A DNA stretch of 64,000 nucleotides from Pseudomonas veronii (GCF_001439695.1 NZ_JYLL01000024.1:27090-91089), one strand, 5' to 3'. Shown: positions 49,385 through 58,774, numbered from the stretch's first letter. A program made the numbers and translations. Notes: a model not told the origin generated them from the sequence alone.

Positions 49385-50017
49385 TTACTTCTGCTGCGCC
49401 GTCAGCGCCGCATAACCATTCATCAAGTTGCGATAGTTCGGAATACGCTGGGACAACAGATTGCCCAGGCCTTCGATATCGTTGCGCCAGTCGCGATGCA
49501 GCTCACACGCCACCGAAAACCAGTTCATCATCTGCGCACCGGCCTGCGTCATCCGGCTCCACGCCGCCTGTTGCACCGTGGTATTGAAGGTGCCCGAAGC
49601 ATCCGTCACCACAAATACATCAAACCCCTCCGCCAGCGCCGACAACGTCGGGAACGCCACGCACACGTCCGTCACCACACCGGCAATGATGATCTGCTTA
49701 CGCCCGGTGGCCTTGATCGCCTTGACGAAGTCTTCGTTGTCCCACGCATTGATCTGGCCAGGGCGAGCGATGTACGGCGCGTCCGGGAACATCTCCTTCA
49801 ACTCCGGCACCAGCGGGCCGTTAGGGCCTTGCTCGAAGCTGGTGGTGAGGATCGTCGGCAGGTTGAAGAACTTGGCCAGGTCCGCCAGGGCCAGCACGTT
49901 GTTCTTGAACTCGTTGGGCGAGAAGTCCTGCACCAGGGAGATCAGACCGGTCTGGTGGTCGACCAGCAGGACTACAGCGTCGTCTTTGTTCAAGCGGTTG
50001 TAGGTTGGCGTGCTCAT
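49385..50017 (-). CDS. ycaC: YcaC-type isochorismatase-like hydrolase
   Basis: A 210-residue cysteine hydrolase. Visible active-site residues are D20 (AVVLLVDHQTGLI) and C119 (AGVVTDVCVAFPTLSALAEGFDVFVVTDASGT). YcaC proteins form octamers of unknown substrate. The ending NYRNLMNGYAALTAQQK is typical. It is probably monocistronic and convergent with the C39-like gene. Confidence 0.85.
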   Translation of the reverse strand: MSTPTYNRLNKDDAVVLLVDHQTGLISLVQDFSPNEFKNNVLALADLAKFFNLPTILTTSFEQGPNGPLVPELKEMFPDAPYIARPGQINAWDNEDFVKAIKATGRKQIIIAGVVTDVCVAFPTLSALAEGFDVFVVTDASGTFNTTVQQAAWSRMTQAGAQMMNWFSVACELHRDWRNDIEGLGNLLSQRIPNYRNLMNGYAALTAQQK

Positions 50018-50209
50018 GGTTGAATCCTTTTTTGTTTAAGTGGGTTGGGCGTTGCGTTCAACATGGGCACAGATTAATGGGTGGGACGTGGGGGATAAAT
50101 CGGCTGGGAGGCGTCTTACTGTCAACTTAAAAGGGACAATTGGTTGAGCTACCCGCAGTATCGGTCCTTTTCACTTGCGGGATGTTTCCTAGAGAACTCC
50201 AGGAGCGGT

Positions 50210-50257
50210 ATGAGGATGTTCTTCAAAAGAGCGGGCGTCAGTGCTCTGCGTGATTAA
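50210..50257 (+). CDS. Possible 15-residue peptide ORF
   Basis: ATG at 50210, four bases after AGGAG, opens MRMFFKRAGVSALRD and stops at TAA. It sits alone in the 247-base gap between ycaC and the MFS gene. The start signal is good but the length makes chance likely. Confidence 0.2.
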   Translation: MRMFFKRAGVSALRD

Positions 50258-50264
50258 CGGTGTT

Positions 50265-51485
50265 CTATTCGAGCTCCACCTTTTTCAGGTGAAGCCAGGC
50301 TGTACTCACCTTCATCACAATGACCCCCAACAGCAGTAAGCCGGTGAGCGTCATGGCGAGCCCTTGCAGCAAGATGTTTGCCGGTACCTTATCGGCCACG
50401 ACGCCTGTCAGCATGACCGAAACAAGAAAGGCCGCGCCTGTGCCGGTATCCAGCAATGCAATCACACGGGCATAGAAATCCCCAGCAACCTGCTGATAGA
50501 TGCGCAACAGGCTCAGGGTAATGACCAGCCCCTCCGCCAGCCCCGTCACAGCCACCAACGGCAATGCCAAACCGAGGCTGTCGACTTTCGATACAACCCA
50601 GATAGAGGCACATATCAGGGTCAGACTGATCAACATCCATGCGCCATATTGCTGCCCGACACGGGGCCATGACGACAAAGCAAGTCCAGCCAGCATGCCG
50701 ACACCATAGGCGCCGAACAGCAACCCGACATCGGCCGGTGGACGCTCCAGCACCTGGACCACATAGACAAGCGCAAGAATCTCAAAACTGCCAAGGGCCA
50801 GCATCACCAGCATACTGGCCGTCATGGGCAGTATCAGGCTGGTTCCATAGCGTGAAACCGCCGTGCGCAAATCGCGCCAGATACCTACTTCATCGGCCTG
50901 CTCCCGCTTGACATGGGACGAGGGCAACAACACACACAAGACACTGGCGATGAGCAGCAGCACGCCAATTACCACAACCGCCACCCCATGCCCGTAGTGG
51001 CTGGCCAGCACGCCAGCCAACAGCGTACCGATGGCCATCCCTGACATGCGCGCGGCCATGATGATGGCGTTGGCAGCGGGTAGCCTATCTGCCGAAACCA
51101 GGCTGGGTAACAAGGCACTGGCACCCGGCACGAAGAACCGGTTGCATGTCGCCGCCAGGGCAGCAATGGCAAGGATCGGGATAAGCTGCCCACGCATCGC
51201 CGGCAGCAAGAGTGCCAGGATGATGAACAGACGCGCCACACAGGCCCAGACCAGTACCCGTTTGAGATCGGTGCGATCGGCCACTGCACCGGCCCATGCG
51301 CCGAACAGCAGCATCGGGATCAACTCGCATATGACCAGCAACATGATGTTGAACGCCGACTGGGTCAGATCGAATACCACGATCTGCAGCAGTACGATCA
51401 GCATCCAATCCGCCACCGAAATCACCCATTGCAGACCGGTCAAGAGCAAAAGACCGGCGCCATGTTTGTGTAGCAGCCGCTTCAC
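50265..51485 (-). CDS. MFS exporter (EntS-like / MFS_3 group)
   Basis: A 406-residue inner-membrane protein with about twelve helices. The motif-A region is FGAWAGAVADRTDLKRVLVWA, and the layout (long first half with PGASALLPSLVSADRLPAANAI) is that of the EntS/MFS_3 exporters of siderophores and drugs. The GTG start overlaps the acyltransferase stop (GTGA), so export is coupled to a biosynthetic operon; it may carry the product of the two upstream enzymes. Confidence 0.83.
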   Translation of the reverse strand: MKRLLHKHGAGLLLLTGLQWVISVADWMLIVLLQIVVFDLTQSAFNIMLLVICELIPMLLFGAWAGAVADRTDLKRVLVWACVARLFIILALLLPAMRGQLIPILAIAALAATCNRFFVPGASALLPSLVSADRLPAANAIIMAARMSGMAIGTLLAGVLASHYGHGVAVVVIGVLLLIASVLCVLLPSSHVKREQADEVGIWRDLRTAVSRYGTSLILPMTASMLVMLALGSFEILALVYVVQVLERPPADVGLLFGAYGVGMLAGLALSSWPRVGQQYGAWMLISLTLICASIWVVSKVDSLGLALPLVAVTGLAEGLVITLSLLRIYQQVAGDFYARVIALLDTGTGAAFLVSVMLTGVVADKVPANILLQGLAMTLTGLLLLGVIVMKVSTAWLHLKKVELE

Positions 51486-52606
51486 CGCTGGTCTTCCACA
51501 GTCAGGTTTTCCTGCGCGAGCTTGTCCTGGTCGTGCTTGAGCACAAATCGATGCAGGATCATGCGAAGCAGTCGTCCGAGCCACTTGGGATTGGCTTGCA
51601 TCCAGGCGTAACAGGCTTGCAGGCGACAGCCCATTTCGACTTTGCCCTGCTCGTTGGAAATACCAAAGTTAATGCTGCGCAGTCCTTTGCCGATGGCGTG
51701 GCGAACGATGTGGTAGCCCATGGCGCGGTGGATGGACAGGCGACTCGTTGCCTCCAGATCCACGCCGCAATAGGTGGATTCCAGATGGTCGCCCAGAACA
51801 AAACAGAGGTCGAACGCATCAATGCGTCCTTCCTTGCGCAGCAGCAACCACACCGCATGGTCGAGCTGGCTCATTTGCAGAAAGAAATCTTCGGTGACCA
51901 TGATCTGGTCAGGCGAGTGATGTTTGCGATACAGCTGTAACCATAAGGCGTGCAAGCGCTGCGCTTCATCAGTCGACAGTGCCTGACCCTCGCGAATGTC
52001 GAGACAGTAGCCTGCCTTTTCAAGCGACCGCAGATCACGGCGTATGCTTTTGCGCTTGGGGTGCTGCTCCAGATACTGCTCAAAGTCTGTCCAGGGCAGC
52101 TCCAAATGCGCGCAGCTGTAGAGCTTGTCGAGCGCCTGCTTGTGGAGGTAATCGGATGTCGGAAAATCCCGCCCGACGAACAGTCGGACGCCGCGCTTGA
52201 TTGACGCCCGCTCCAGCGCAGCCACCAGACCATATCGCAGGCTTATGGAATTCGCAGTCACCGCTAACATCAGCGGCAACCCCGTATTGACCGGCGTTCC
52301 CAGGGTTGTGACGCGCAATGACATCCCATATGGCAGATGAATCCGCCATAGGGTGGCTACAGCAGCGCCGACCAGTTCACCGTTTGAAATGGCCAGCGCA
52401 TAAAGGTACTGGCATTCCAGGCCGCTGGCCTCCAGGGCAGCCATATACTCATGGCTGCAAAACTGATGAGGCTTGCACAGTTGATTCCAGGACGTTCGGT
52501 CAATCGTCGCAATCGAGTCCTTGATTTCAATATGTTCCGCCGCCCAAGTGGTGTCATTTGTGCTGGCCGGCAAGCCGACCCGCACCACCTGTTCCATGCG
52601 TGTCAT
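51482..52606 (-). CDS. FemAB/GNAT-like acyltransferase
   Basis: A 374-residue protein with the double-GNAT layout of the FemAB-like acetyltransferase group: YLYALAISNGELVGAAVATLW in the first half, the basic PKRKSIRRDLRSLEKAG segment in the middle, and RLSIHRAMGYHIVRHAIGKGLRSINFGISNEQGKVEMGC at the end, the usual acceptor-binding part. It probably transfers an acyl group to an amine. AGGAAG precedes the ATG; it lies 15 bases after the oxoamine synthase stop and overlaps the MFS start. Confidence 0.75.
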   Translation of the reverse strand: MTRMEQVVRVGLPASTNDTTWAAEHIEIKDSIATIDRTSWNQLCKPHQFCSHEYMAALEASGLECQYLYALAISNGELVGAAVATLWRIHLPYGMSLRVTTLGTPVNTGLPLMLAVTANSISLRYGLVAALERASIKRGVRLFVGRDFPTSDYLHKQALDKLYSCAHLELPWTDFEQYLEQHPKRKSIRRDLRSLEKAGYCLDIREGQALSTDEAQRLHALWLQLYRKHHSPDQIMVTEDFFLQMSQLDHAVWLLLRKEGRIDAFDLCFVLGDHLESTYCGVDLEATSRLSIHRAMGYHIVRHAIGKGLRSINFGISNEQGKVEMGCRLQACYAWMQANPKWLGRLLRMILHRFVLKHDQDKLAQENLTVEDQR

Positions 52607-52621
52607 ATGCGACTTCCTGAC

Positions 52622-53887
52622 CTAGTTCGCTGCCGCTAGCAGGCTCTCGCCCAATCGACTGGATGAATCATCGCAACCGAGCAGATTTTCCAGGCTTTGG
52701 GCAAACCTCTCGATTTCCGCGTCGGTGTGGTGCCGGTGCAGGATCAGCCGTATCAGTGCCTGATTGGGCTTGACCGCCGGATAGCGGAAGATCGGTACGC
52801 AGAAGCCTTGTTGCTCCAACTGCTCCCGAACTTGCTCGGCCTTGCTGTCCTTGCCGATCAACACGGAGGTGATGTAAGACGGTGTGCTATTGAGCTGCAG
52901 GCCACCGTCAAGCAATCGCAGGCGAAACGCCAGGCTTCTGCGCAGGAAGTCATCCATGATGGAAGGGTCGCGCTTGAGGCGCTCGATGATGGATGCCGCT
53001 GCGTCTGCCGTTGGCGGTTGAATGGCGGCTGTGAAGATCGACGTTCCACTCAGTACTTCAAAGGCGTCGATGTACTCCGCGTTGGCGCTGATCGCACCGC
53101 CTTCCAGGCCTACTGATTTCGATAATGAGATCATGATGAAATCGGCGCGGCGAAGGTGCTGGAACTCTTCGTAGAAATTGCGCTGCGGCTCGCCATACAC
53201 CATGAAGCCATTGGCGTCGTCGATATAGCTCAGGGCATTGAATCGTTCACACAGATCCAGGATCGTACCGATAGGCGCCACGCTTCCGTCGGAGGAGTAG
53301 ACACTTTCGAAAACCACAATGGCCTTTCGATCTCCGATATTTTGCAGAACACGCTCAAGGTCGGCCACATCGTTATGCTTGAACGACAGCAGCGATTCGC
53401 CGTACTTAAGGTGCGCGGCGGCTTTCCAGAGACTCCAGTGGCAATCACGGTCAAAGATCAGCACGGCATCGCGGTTGTCAATGCCGCTGCTGGGGGAGAA
53501 ATTGAACTTCGCTGTCATGGCATTGATGAAGCCAAGGTTGGCCAGCATGCCTGAGGCAAACGTGAGTGTTTTGTCTTTGCCATGATGCTCGCTGAGCAAC
53601 GTTTCCAATCGGAAATGTGGCTCGCAGACACCCTGCGTCGCCCGCGACCCACCGGTGGAAAGCCCATAGCGTTTGACCGACTCACAGAACGCATCGAGCA
53701 CTTGCGGGTCCTGTTGCCAGCCGAGGTAGTTGATCCCCGAAAAATTCACATACGGCAGGCCATTGCGCGTGATGCGCGAACCAGACATTCCTTCCATCAG
53801 GACCGGCTCGCGCAGGAACCCTTCTGACACCGACGACTCAACGAAGCGCTGAAAACCCCAGCGATCCACATTTGGTGATATTTCCAT
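52622..53887 (-). CDS. Alpha-oxoamine synthase (PLP-dependent, AONS/KBL/SPT family)
   Basis: A 421-residue fold-type I PLP enzyme. These enzymes condense an amino acid with an acyl-CoA or acyl-ACP, with decarboxylation, to give an alpha-aminoketone. The Schiff-base lysine is K257 (SLSKSVGLEGG), the ring-stacking His is H150 (FDRDCHWSLW), and YGLSTGGSRATQG and ASGMLANLGFINAM match the family. In the motif that is usually DDAHG or DEAHS it reads DDANG (N226), an unusual replacement. The ATG at 53887 has GGAGGAGGG upstream. First gene of the synthase-acyltransferase-MFS operon; the product is not predictable. Confidence 0.85.
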   Translation of the reverse strand: MEISPNVDRWGFQRFVESSVSEGFLREPVLMEGMSGSRITRNGLPYVNFSGINYLGWQQDPQVLDAFCESVKRYGLSTGGSRATQGVCEPHFRLETLLSEHHGKDKTLTFASGMLANLGFINAMTAKFNFSPSSGIDNRDAVLIFDRDCHWSLWKAAAHLKYGESLLSFKHNDVADLERVLQNIGDRKAIVVFESVYSSDGSVAPIGTILDLCERFNALSYIDDANGFMVYGEPQRNFYEEFQHLRRADFIMISLSKSVGLEGGAISANAEYIDAFEVLSGTSIFTAAIQPPTADAAASIIERLKRDPSIMDDFLRRSLAFRLRLLDGGLQLNSTPSYITSVLIGKDSKAEQVREQLEQQGFCVPIFRYPAVKPNQALIRLILHRHHTDAEIERFAQSLENLLGCDDSSSRLGESLLAAAN

Positions 53888-54089
53888 ATGTCCCTCCTCC
53901 ATTCATCCTGATTGCCAACACTTGATAGAACTTGACAAATTGCAAAAAATAAGCTTGTCGATTTTGTTTCAAGTGGTAGCGTTTAGTCGTCTCAACGATT
54001 TACGGCCGCATTCAGAAGCGCAATTATCGTTGCACCGAAATATCAAGTAACGATCAACAAGCCATCAAGATCGCATGAAGGAGTGACCT

Positions 54090-54788
54090 GTGAGTTTAGG
54101 ACGAGTACTGATCGTCGAGGATGATTTCGATGGGGCTGAAGTACTGGAGGCCTATCTTGGCCGGGATGGATTCCAGACGCGACATGCAGCAGATGGCCAT
54201 AAAGCCTTGGACTACCACGCGCGTTGGCGGCCGGATCTGGTGCTGCTGGACATCATGTTGCCGGGACTCAGCGGCAACGAGGTTTTGACTGCCATTCGCC
54301 AACACTCAGCGACCCCAGTCATTATGGTGACCGCTGTTGGGCACGAACCCAGCCGCATCAACTCCCTGCTGTACGGTGCTGATGACTATGTGGTCAAACC
54401 CTACAACCCAGGGGAAGTGGTTGCTCGCGTGCATGCGGTGCTGCGGCGTTGGCGTGGGGGTGGCCAGGGTCAGTCGACCTTGCTACGGCATAATCACTTG
54501 GTCATTGATTTGAATGCGGCACTGGCGACCATTGAAATCAATGGCACCAATCAACCCCTGGAGTTGACGCGCACCGAGTTCAATCTACTGTCCATGATGA
54601 TGGCCGCGCCATCGCGCATGTACACACGTGCCGAGCTGCTCGCCAACTGCCTGCCCGAAAGTGATGCGATGGAGCGAGTGGTCGATGCCCACCTGTACAA
54701 CCTGCGACGCAAGCTGGAGCGAGTAGGCATTCACGATGTCGTTCTGACGGTGCGGGGGCTGGGGTATCGCTTCAGCAATCCGGCATGA
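54090..54788 (+). CDS. OmpR-family response regulator
   Basis: A 232-residue regulator: receiver with acidic pocket E10-D12, phosphorylated D54 (LLDIMLPGLSG) and K103 (DYVVKPYNPGEV), then a winged-helix DNA-binding domain (LELTRTEFNLLSMMMAAPSRMYTRAELL, VVDAHLYNLRRKLE, VRGLGYRF). The GTG start follows AAGGAGTGACCT. It is divergent from the oxoamine synthase operon across 202 bases and coupled by ATGA overlap to the kinase. Likely targets are the divergent operon or the downstream export genes. Confidence 0.9.
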   Translation: MSLGRVLIVEDDFDGAEVLEAYLGRDGFQTRHAADGHKALDYHARWRPDLVLLDIMLPGLSGNEVLTAIRQHSATPVIMVTAVGHEPSRINSLLYGADDYVVKPYNPGEVVARVHAVLRRWRGGGQGQSTLLRHNHLVIDLNAALATIEINGTNQPLELTRTEFNLLSMMMAAPSRMYTRAELLANCLPESDAMERVVDAHLYNLRRKLERVGIHDVVLTVRGLGYRFSNPA

Positions 54789-55960
54789 GCACGGCAAAGA
54801 ACGGACTCTCCCGCCAACTCTGGTACTGGATCAGCCTGCGCATGATCGGCCTGGCACTGGCGGCCATGCTGGTGGTGGGGGCTGGCATGTGGTTACGCTT
54901 CTTCTCGTGGGAAACCAAACTGCGAAACGCACTGCCCGAGGCCGTGCGCCAGGAACTCAAGGTCCTGGAAGTCGACCATGCCGCCAATGCCGAGCGCCTG
55001 CGTGAAATCTATGGGCAATACCTCTATGGCGATTACTTCACGCCAGAGGTCCTCCGGGCGGATCTGCTGTGGTTCAGCGGGCTGGCGCTGATTGCGCTCC
55101 CCCTGATTATCGGCGGCGGCATCTGGGTCTCGTTGCGCCTGTCGCGCCAACTCAGCGCCGTTGCGATCTCGGCAATGCACATCGCTGGCGGAGACTTCCG
55201 GTCACGAGCAGGCAACGTGCGCGATGCCCCCGCAGCGCTGTATAGCCTGATGGCCGATTTCAACCACATGGCTGAGCGCCTGGAGCGGCAGGAGCGGGAA
55301 TTACAGGCATCCAGCGCCGCCATCGCCCACGAGCTGCGCACGCCCCTCACCGCTGCCAAGGGGCGGCTACAGGGTCTGATCGATGGCGTATTCGAGGCCT
55401 CGCCGCAACAGTTGGTCATGATCATGCGACAGCTTGATCAGCTCAATCGGCTCATTGATGATCTGTACTTATTGTCGCTGGCCACAGCCGACCAGTTGCA
55501 GCTGATGCCCTCAAGCTTTGCACTCAAGTCCCTGATGGAAGAGCGAGTGGCTTGGGCGGCACCACGCTTGCAACAGCAACCGGTGAACATCGTCCTCGAC
55601 TGTCCGGACGGTTTGATGTTGATCGCCGATCGCGACCGCTTAGGCCAGGTACTGTCGATCCTGCTCGACAATGCCCTGTGCTACGCAGCATCCGGGGGGT
55701 ATCTGGCGCTGCGGGCCAGCAAGCGGCAAGACCGGGTGCTGCTCGACGTCGAGGATGCTGGCCCGGGCTTCGCACCGGAGCATATCGAGCGCTCGTGCGA
55801 CCGTTTCTGGCGTGCCGAACATTCGCGCTCTCGCCATGCAGGCGGCAGCGGGCTGGGGCTGTCGGTGGCAGTCGCTATCTGCCAAGCCCATAGTGGCAAG
55901 TTGAGTGTCCATAATCGTGCCGAGGGCGGCGGTCGCATCCATATCGAGTTGCCAGGCTGA
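54785..55960 (+). CDS. Membrane sensor histidine kinase
   Basis: A 391-residue kinase with two membrane helices (about 14-40 and 95-117) around a short periplasmic loop of about 55 residues, a HAMP-like stretch, the phospho-acceptor H182 (AIAHELRTPLTAAKGRL), and an ATPase domain with DNALCYA, DVEDAGPGF and GGSGLGLSVAVAICQAHSG. The small sensor loop suggests it senses membrane or envelope conditions. It is translated with the response regulator. Confidence 0.9.
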   Translation: MSTAKNGLSRQLWYWISLRMIGLALAAMLVVGAGMWLRFFSWETKLRNALPEAVRQELKVLEVDHAANAERLREIYGQYLYGDYFTPEVLRADLLWFSGLALIALPLIIGGGIWVSLRLSRQLSAVAISAMHIAGGDFRSRAGNVRDAPAALYSLMADFNHMAERLERQERELQASSAAIAHELRTPLTAAKGRLQGLIDGVFEASPQQLVMIMRQLDQLNRLIDDLYLLSLATADQLQLMPSSFALKSLMEERVAWAAPRLQQQPVNIVLDCPDGLMLIADRDRLGQVLSILLDNALCYAASGGYLALRASKRQDRVLLDVEDAGPGFAPEHIERSCDRFWRAEHSRSRHAGGSGLGLSVAVAICQAHSGKLSVHNRAEGGGRIHIELPG

Positions 55961-56107
55961 CTCAAGGCGAAGGCTGCGCCAGCCTGAAAGCGGGCGCAGG
56001 CAAAACCTGGTCCGTTGTCCTTGACGAAGTCTTCACCGTTTCTTGGCGCGACCTTGAATCGAAGGCGGCTCACTACCGGGGTACTGAACCTCAAAGGATG
56101 AACCGCC

Positions 56108-56959
56108 ATGAGCAAGCCCGTTTCTCGATACAAACACAAGCAACACATGACCAGCGCTGTCTCGGTTTTCATTACCGGCAGCCTCTGCTTGCTGATGCCG
56201 CTGAAAAGCCAGGCCCAGCAGCAAGTCGCTGACGTATCCACCCGCTTGTTTGGCGAAAAAACCGAGGTCACGGTGGGACTGGGTGCCGCCTATACCCCTC
56301 GCTATCTGGGCGCAAAACAATCGCGAGCCATGCTGGTGCCGACACTGAGTATTTATCGCGGCATTTTCTTTGCCGATTCCATGCGCGGCCTTGGCGCGGA
56401 ATACCTGACTCAGAGCGGGTTTTACTCCAGCGTGGCAATCGGCTACGACTTTGGCCGTACTGATGAAGACAGCGTTTGGCGCCCTGGCTCCAAGCGACTC
56501 CAGGGGATGGGTGAAGTCACAGGCGCGACCACTGCCACGTTTCAGCTGGCACAGGATCTGACCTCCTGGCTGTCGATCAAGGGTGAAGCAGAGCTGCGCG
56601 TTGCTGGTTATAAGCGTGGTAATCGTTACCGGTTGGGCCTGGAAAGCACCGTACTGAAAACGGCAGGTGATGTGATTACCCTTGGCATGAACGTGCATGC
56701 CGGGGATAAGCGCTACAACCGCACCTACTTCGGGGTGAGCGATGCCCAGGCCCAGGCTTCCCGGTTCTCTCGTTTCGATGCCGACTCCGGCGTCTATGCC
56801 TACTCGTTGTCAGCGGACTGGCAACATAAATTCAATCAGCATTGGGCGATGTTGGTCGGGTTGAATGTCATGGAGTTCCGCGAAGAGGCGAACAAAAGTC
56901 CTGTGGTGGAAGAAAAAACCGGCGTCACCAGTTTTGCCTCATTGCACTATTCATTCTGA
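56108..56959 (+). CDS. MipA/OmpV-family outer-membrane protein
   Basis: A 283-residue protein with a somewhat long signal (hydrophobic part AVSVFITGSLCLLMPLKSQAQ) and a barrel starting EVTVGLGAAYTPRYLGAKQSRAMLVPTLSIYRG, ending FASLHYSF with C-terminal Phe. The family is MipA/OmpV; in several bacteria such genes sit beside a two-component system and respond to envelope stress. It lies 148 bases downstream of the kinase. Confidence 0.85.
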   Translation: MSKPVSRYKHKQHMTSAVSVFITGSLCLLMPLKSQAQQQVADVSTRLFGEKTEVTVGLGAAYTPRYLGAKQSRAMLVPTLSIYRGIFFADSMRGLGAEYLTQSGFYSSVAIGYDFGRTDEDSVWRPGSKRLQGMGEVTGATTATFQLAQDLTSWLSIKGEAELRVAGYKRGNRYRLGLESTVLKTAGDVITLGMNVHAGDKRYNRTYFGVSDAQAQASRFSRFDADSGVYAYSLSADWQHKFNQHWAMLVGLNVMEFREEANKSPVVEEKTGVTSFASLHYSF

Positions 56960-56977
56960 GGCGAATAGACATCCACC

Positions 56978-57145
56978 GTGCGCTTACGTAGACAGCTCAT
57001 CCCGGCGCGGAGGCCAGGGTGCCGGAAACTGATTTGGTTGGCCTGCACCGTGGCGGCAGTCTTGTTATTGGTGGCGGGCGCTTGGCTGCTCATGAGCGAG
57101 CCGCCCATTTCAGTGCTGACGACACCGCTACAGCCTCCAAAATAA
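56978..57145 (+). CDS. Possible 55-residue single-membrane-helix peptide
   Basis: GTG at 56978 opens a frame with a basic N-terminus (RLRRQLIPARRPGCRK), one strong hydrophobic helix (LIWLACTVAAVLLLVAGAWLL) and a short polar tail, ending TAA at 57143-57145. Its topology is that of small regulatory membrane proteins next to transporters. The Shine-Dalgarno (GAGG about 15 bases up) is poor. It lies between the mipA-like and the outer-membrane factor genes, where no other gene is seen. Confidence 0.4.
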   Translation: MRLRRQLIPARRPGCRKLIWLACTVAAVLLLVAGAWLLMSEPPISVLTTPLQPPK

Positions 57146-57250
57146 TCTCAGACGCTCAAGGCAAGGTTGCGCCGTGGGCGTCTGTTCCGCAGACCGGTAT
57201 TTGGCCGCACTTGATGAAATCTTGATTAAACCTTGAAAGACGATTGACGC

Positions 57251-58774
57251 GTGAAGAGCACACTTCCCTCCATGCCTCCTCTGGATCGGAAACTTCACGC
57301 CATGTCACGACAGTGCAATGCAGCATTTGTGGTGGTGCTGCTATCAGGCTGCACTACGCTAATACCGCCGTATACAACCCCCGACAACAGCACCTTGCCT
57401 GCGCATTACCAGCAAAGGAGCGGTAAAAAGTCCGAGGATGCCGCACTAACCTCGGCGGCCGATAAAACCTGGCAGAGCTATTTTCCAGATCCTCATCTAC
57501 AGGCTTTGATCCGCCAGGCGCTGCTTCACAACCACGACCTGCGCAGTGCCGCTTTGCGGGTTCGGCAAGCACAGGCGGCCTACCGCATCGAGCGCAGCGC
57601 CCTGACGCCCACGGTTGCCCTGGGAGTCGATGCGAAACGCTCGCGCACGCCTGCGGATCTGACGGAAATCGGTCAGACCTCGACGGGCAACGAATTCAAG
57701 GCAGGTGTGGGTATCAGCAGTTGGGAGATCGACTTCTGGGGACGTATCACCAGCCTGAACGAAGAAGCCTTGCAGCAATTCCTGGCGACCCAGGCCGGGC
57801 ATCAGGCAGTGACGATCAGCCTGGTGGCGCAGGTGGCCGACGCCTGGATTAGCCTTCGCGAGCTGGATAAGCGCCTGCACCTGGCTAATGTCGCTCAGGC
57901 CAACCAGAGCGAATCGCTGCGCATCTTCACACGTCGGTTCGAGATGGGGTCAGTGACCAAGCTGGAACTGACCCAGGTGCAGACGCTGCTGACCCAGGCC
58001 GAGGCATTGACGCTGCAACTGCAACAGCAACGTGACCTGCAACACAATGCCGTGAATCTGCTGGTCGGACAGGTTGACCTCGTCGATGCCAACTACAGGC
58101 CTGTCGCCGATCAGACCCTGGTCCAGCCCCTGGATGCCGGCCTGCCATCCGACCTGCTGATCAACCGCCCGGACATCGTCGCAGCAGAGCATCGCCTGCG
58201 TGCCGCCAATGCCCATATCGGCGCGGCCCGCGCGGCCTTCTTCCCGCGCATTAGCTTGACCGCTTTCGGCGGCCTGGCCAGCGCAGAACTGAGTGACTTA
58301 TTCAGCGCAAGCAGCCGTGCCTGGAACTTCGCGCCAAGCCTGTCGTTGCCGGTCTTCGATGGCGGACTGAACCAGGCCAACCTGGATTTGGCGAATGTGC
58401 GCAAACACCTTGCCGTCGTTGAGTACGAGCAAACCATCCAGAGCGCCTTTCGCGACGTAGCGGATGCCCTGGCCAAGCAGCACTGGCTGCAACAGCAACT
58501 ATCAGTGCAGCAGCAAGCCGTCGAGATCCAGGAGGAACGCAGTCGGCTGGCGCTCCTGAGCCATGACCGTGGCCGCTCCAGTTTCCTGGAGGTGCTTGAC
58601 GCCGAACGTGATCGTCTGCAGGCCCAGCAACAAGAGGTACAAGCGCAACACGCACTGCTACGCAACCGGGTGGCGCTGTATGCCGCACTGGGTGGCGGCT
58701 CACGGCATGTGCCGAACGCCCCGTTACTCGACCAGCCGTCATCCACCCTGTTTTCAGATATTGCAGAGGAATAA
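57251..58774 (+). CDS. NodT-type outer-membrane efflux lipoprotein (TolC-like)
   Basis: A 507-residue outer-membrane factor: lipobox LLSGC (C34), then two repeated OEP domains (the first with WQSYFPDPHLQALIRQALLHNHDLRSAALRV, the second from LPSDLLINRPDIVAAEHRLRAANAHIGAARAAFFPRISL). The GTG at 57251 is given as start; the ATG at 57302 would give a shorter, more standard lipoprotein signal and may be the real one. Seven bases separate it from the HlyD-like gene, so it is the outer part of the same exporter. Confidence 0.88.
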   Translation: MKSTLPSMPPLDRKLHAMSRQCNAAFVVVLLSGCTTLIPPYTTPDNSTLPAHYQQRSGKKSEDAALTSAADKTWQSYFPDPHLQALIRQALLHNHDLRSAALRVRQAQAAYRIERSALTPTVALGVDAKRSRTPADLTEIGQTSTGNEFKAGVGISSWEIDFWGRITSLNEEALQQFLATQAGHQAVTISLVAQVADAWISLRELDKRLHLANVAQANQSESLRIFTRRFEMGSVTKLELTQVQTLLTQAEALTLQLQQQRDLQHNAVNLLVGQVDLVDANYRPVADQTLVQPLDAGLPSDLLINRPDIVAAEHRLRAANAHIGAARAAFFPRISLTAFGGLASAELSDLFSASSRAWNFAPSLSLPVFDGGLNQANLDLANVRKHLAVVEYEQTIQSAFRDVADALAKQHWLQQQLSVQQQAVEIQEERSRLALLSHDRGRSSFLEVLDAERDRLQAQQQEVQAQHALLRNRVALYAALGGGSRHVPNAPLLDQPSSTLFSDIAEE

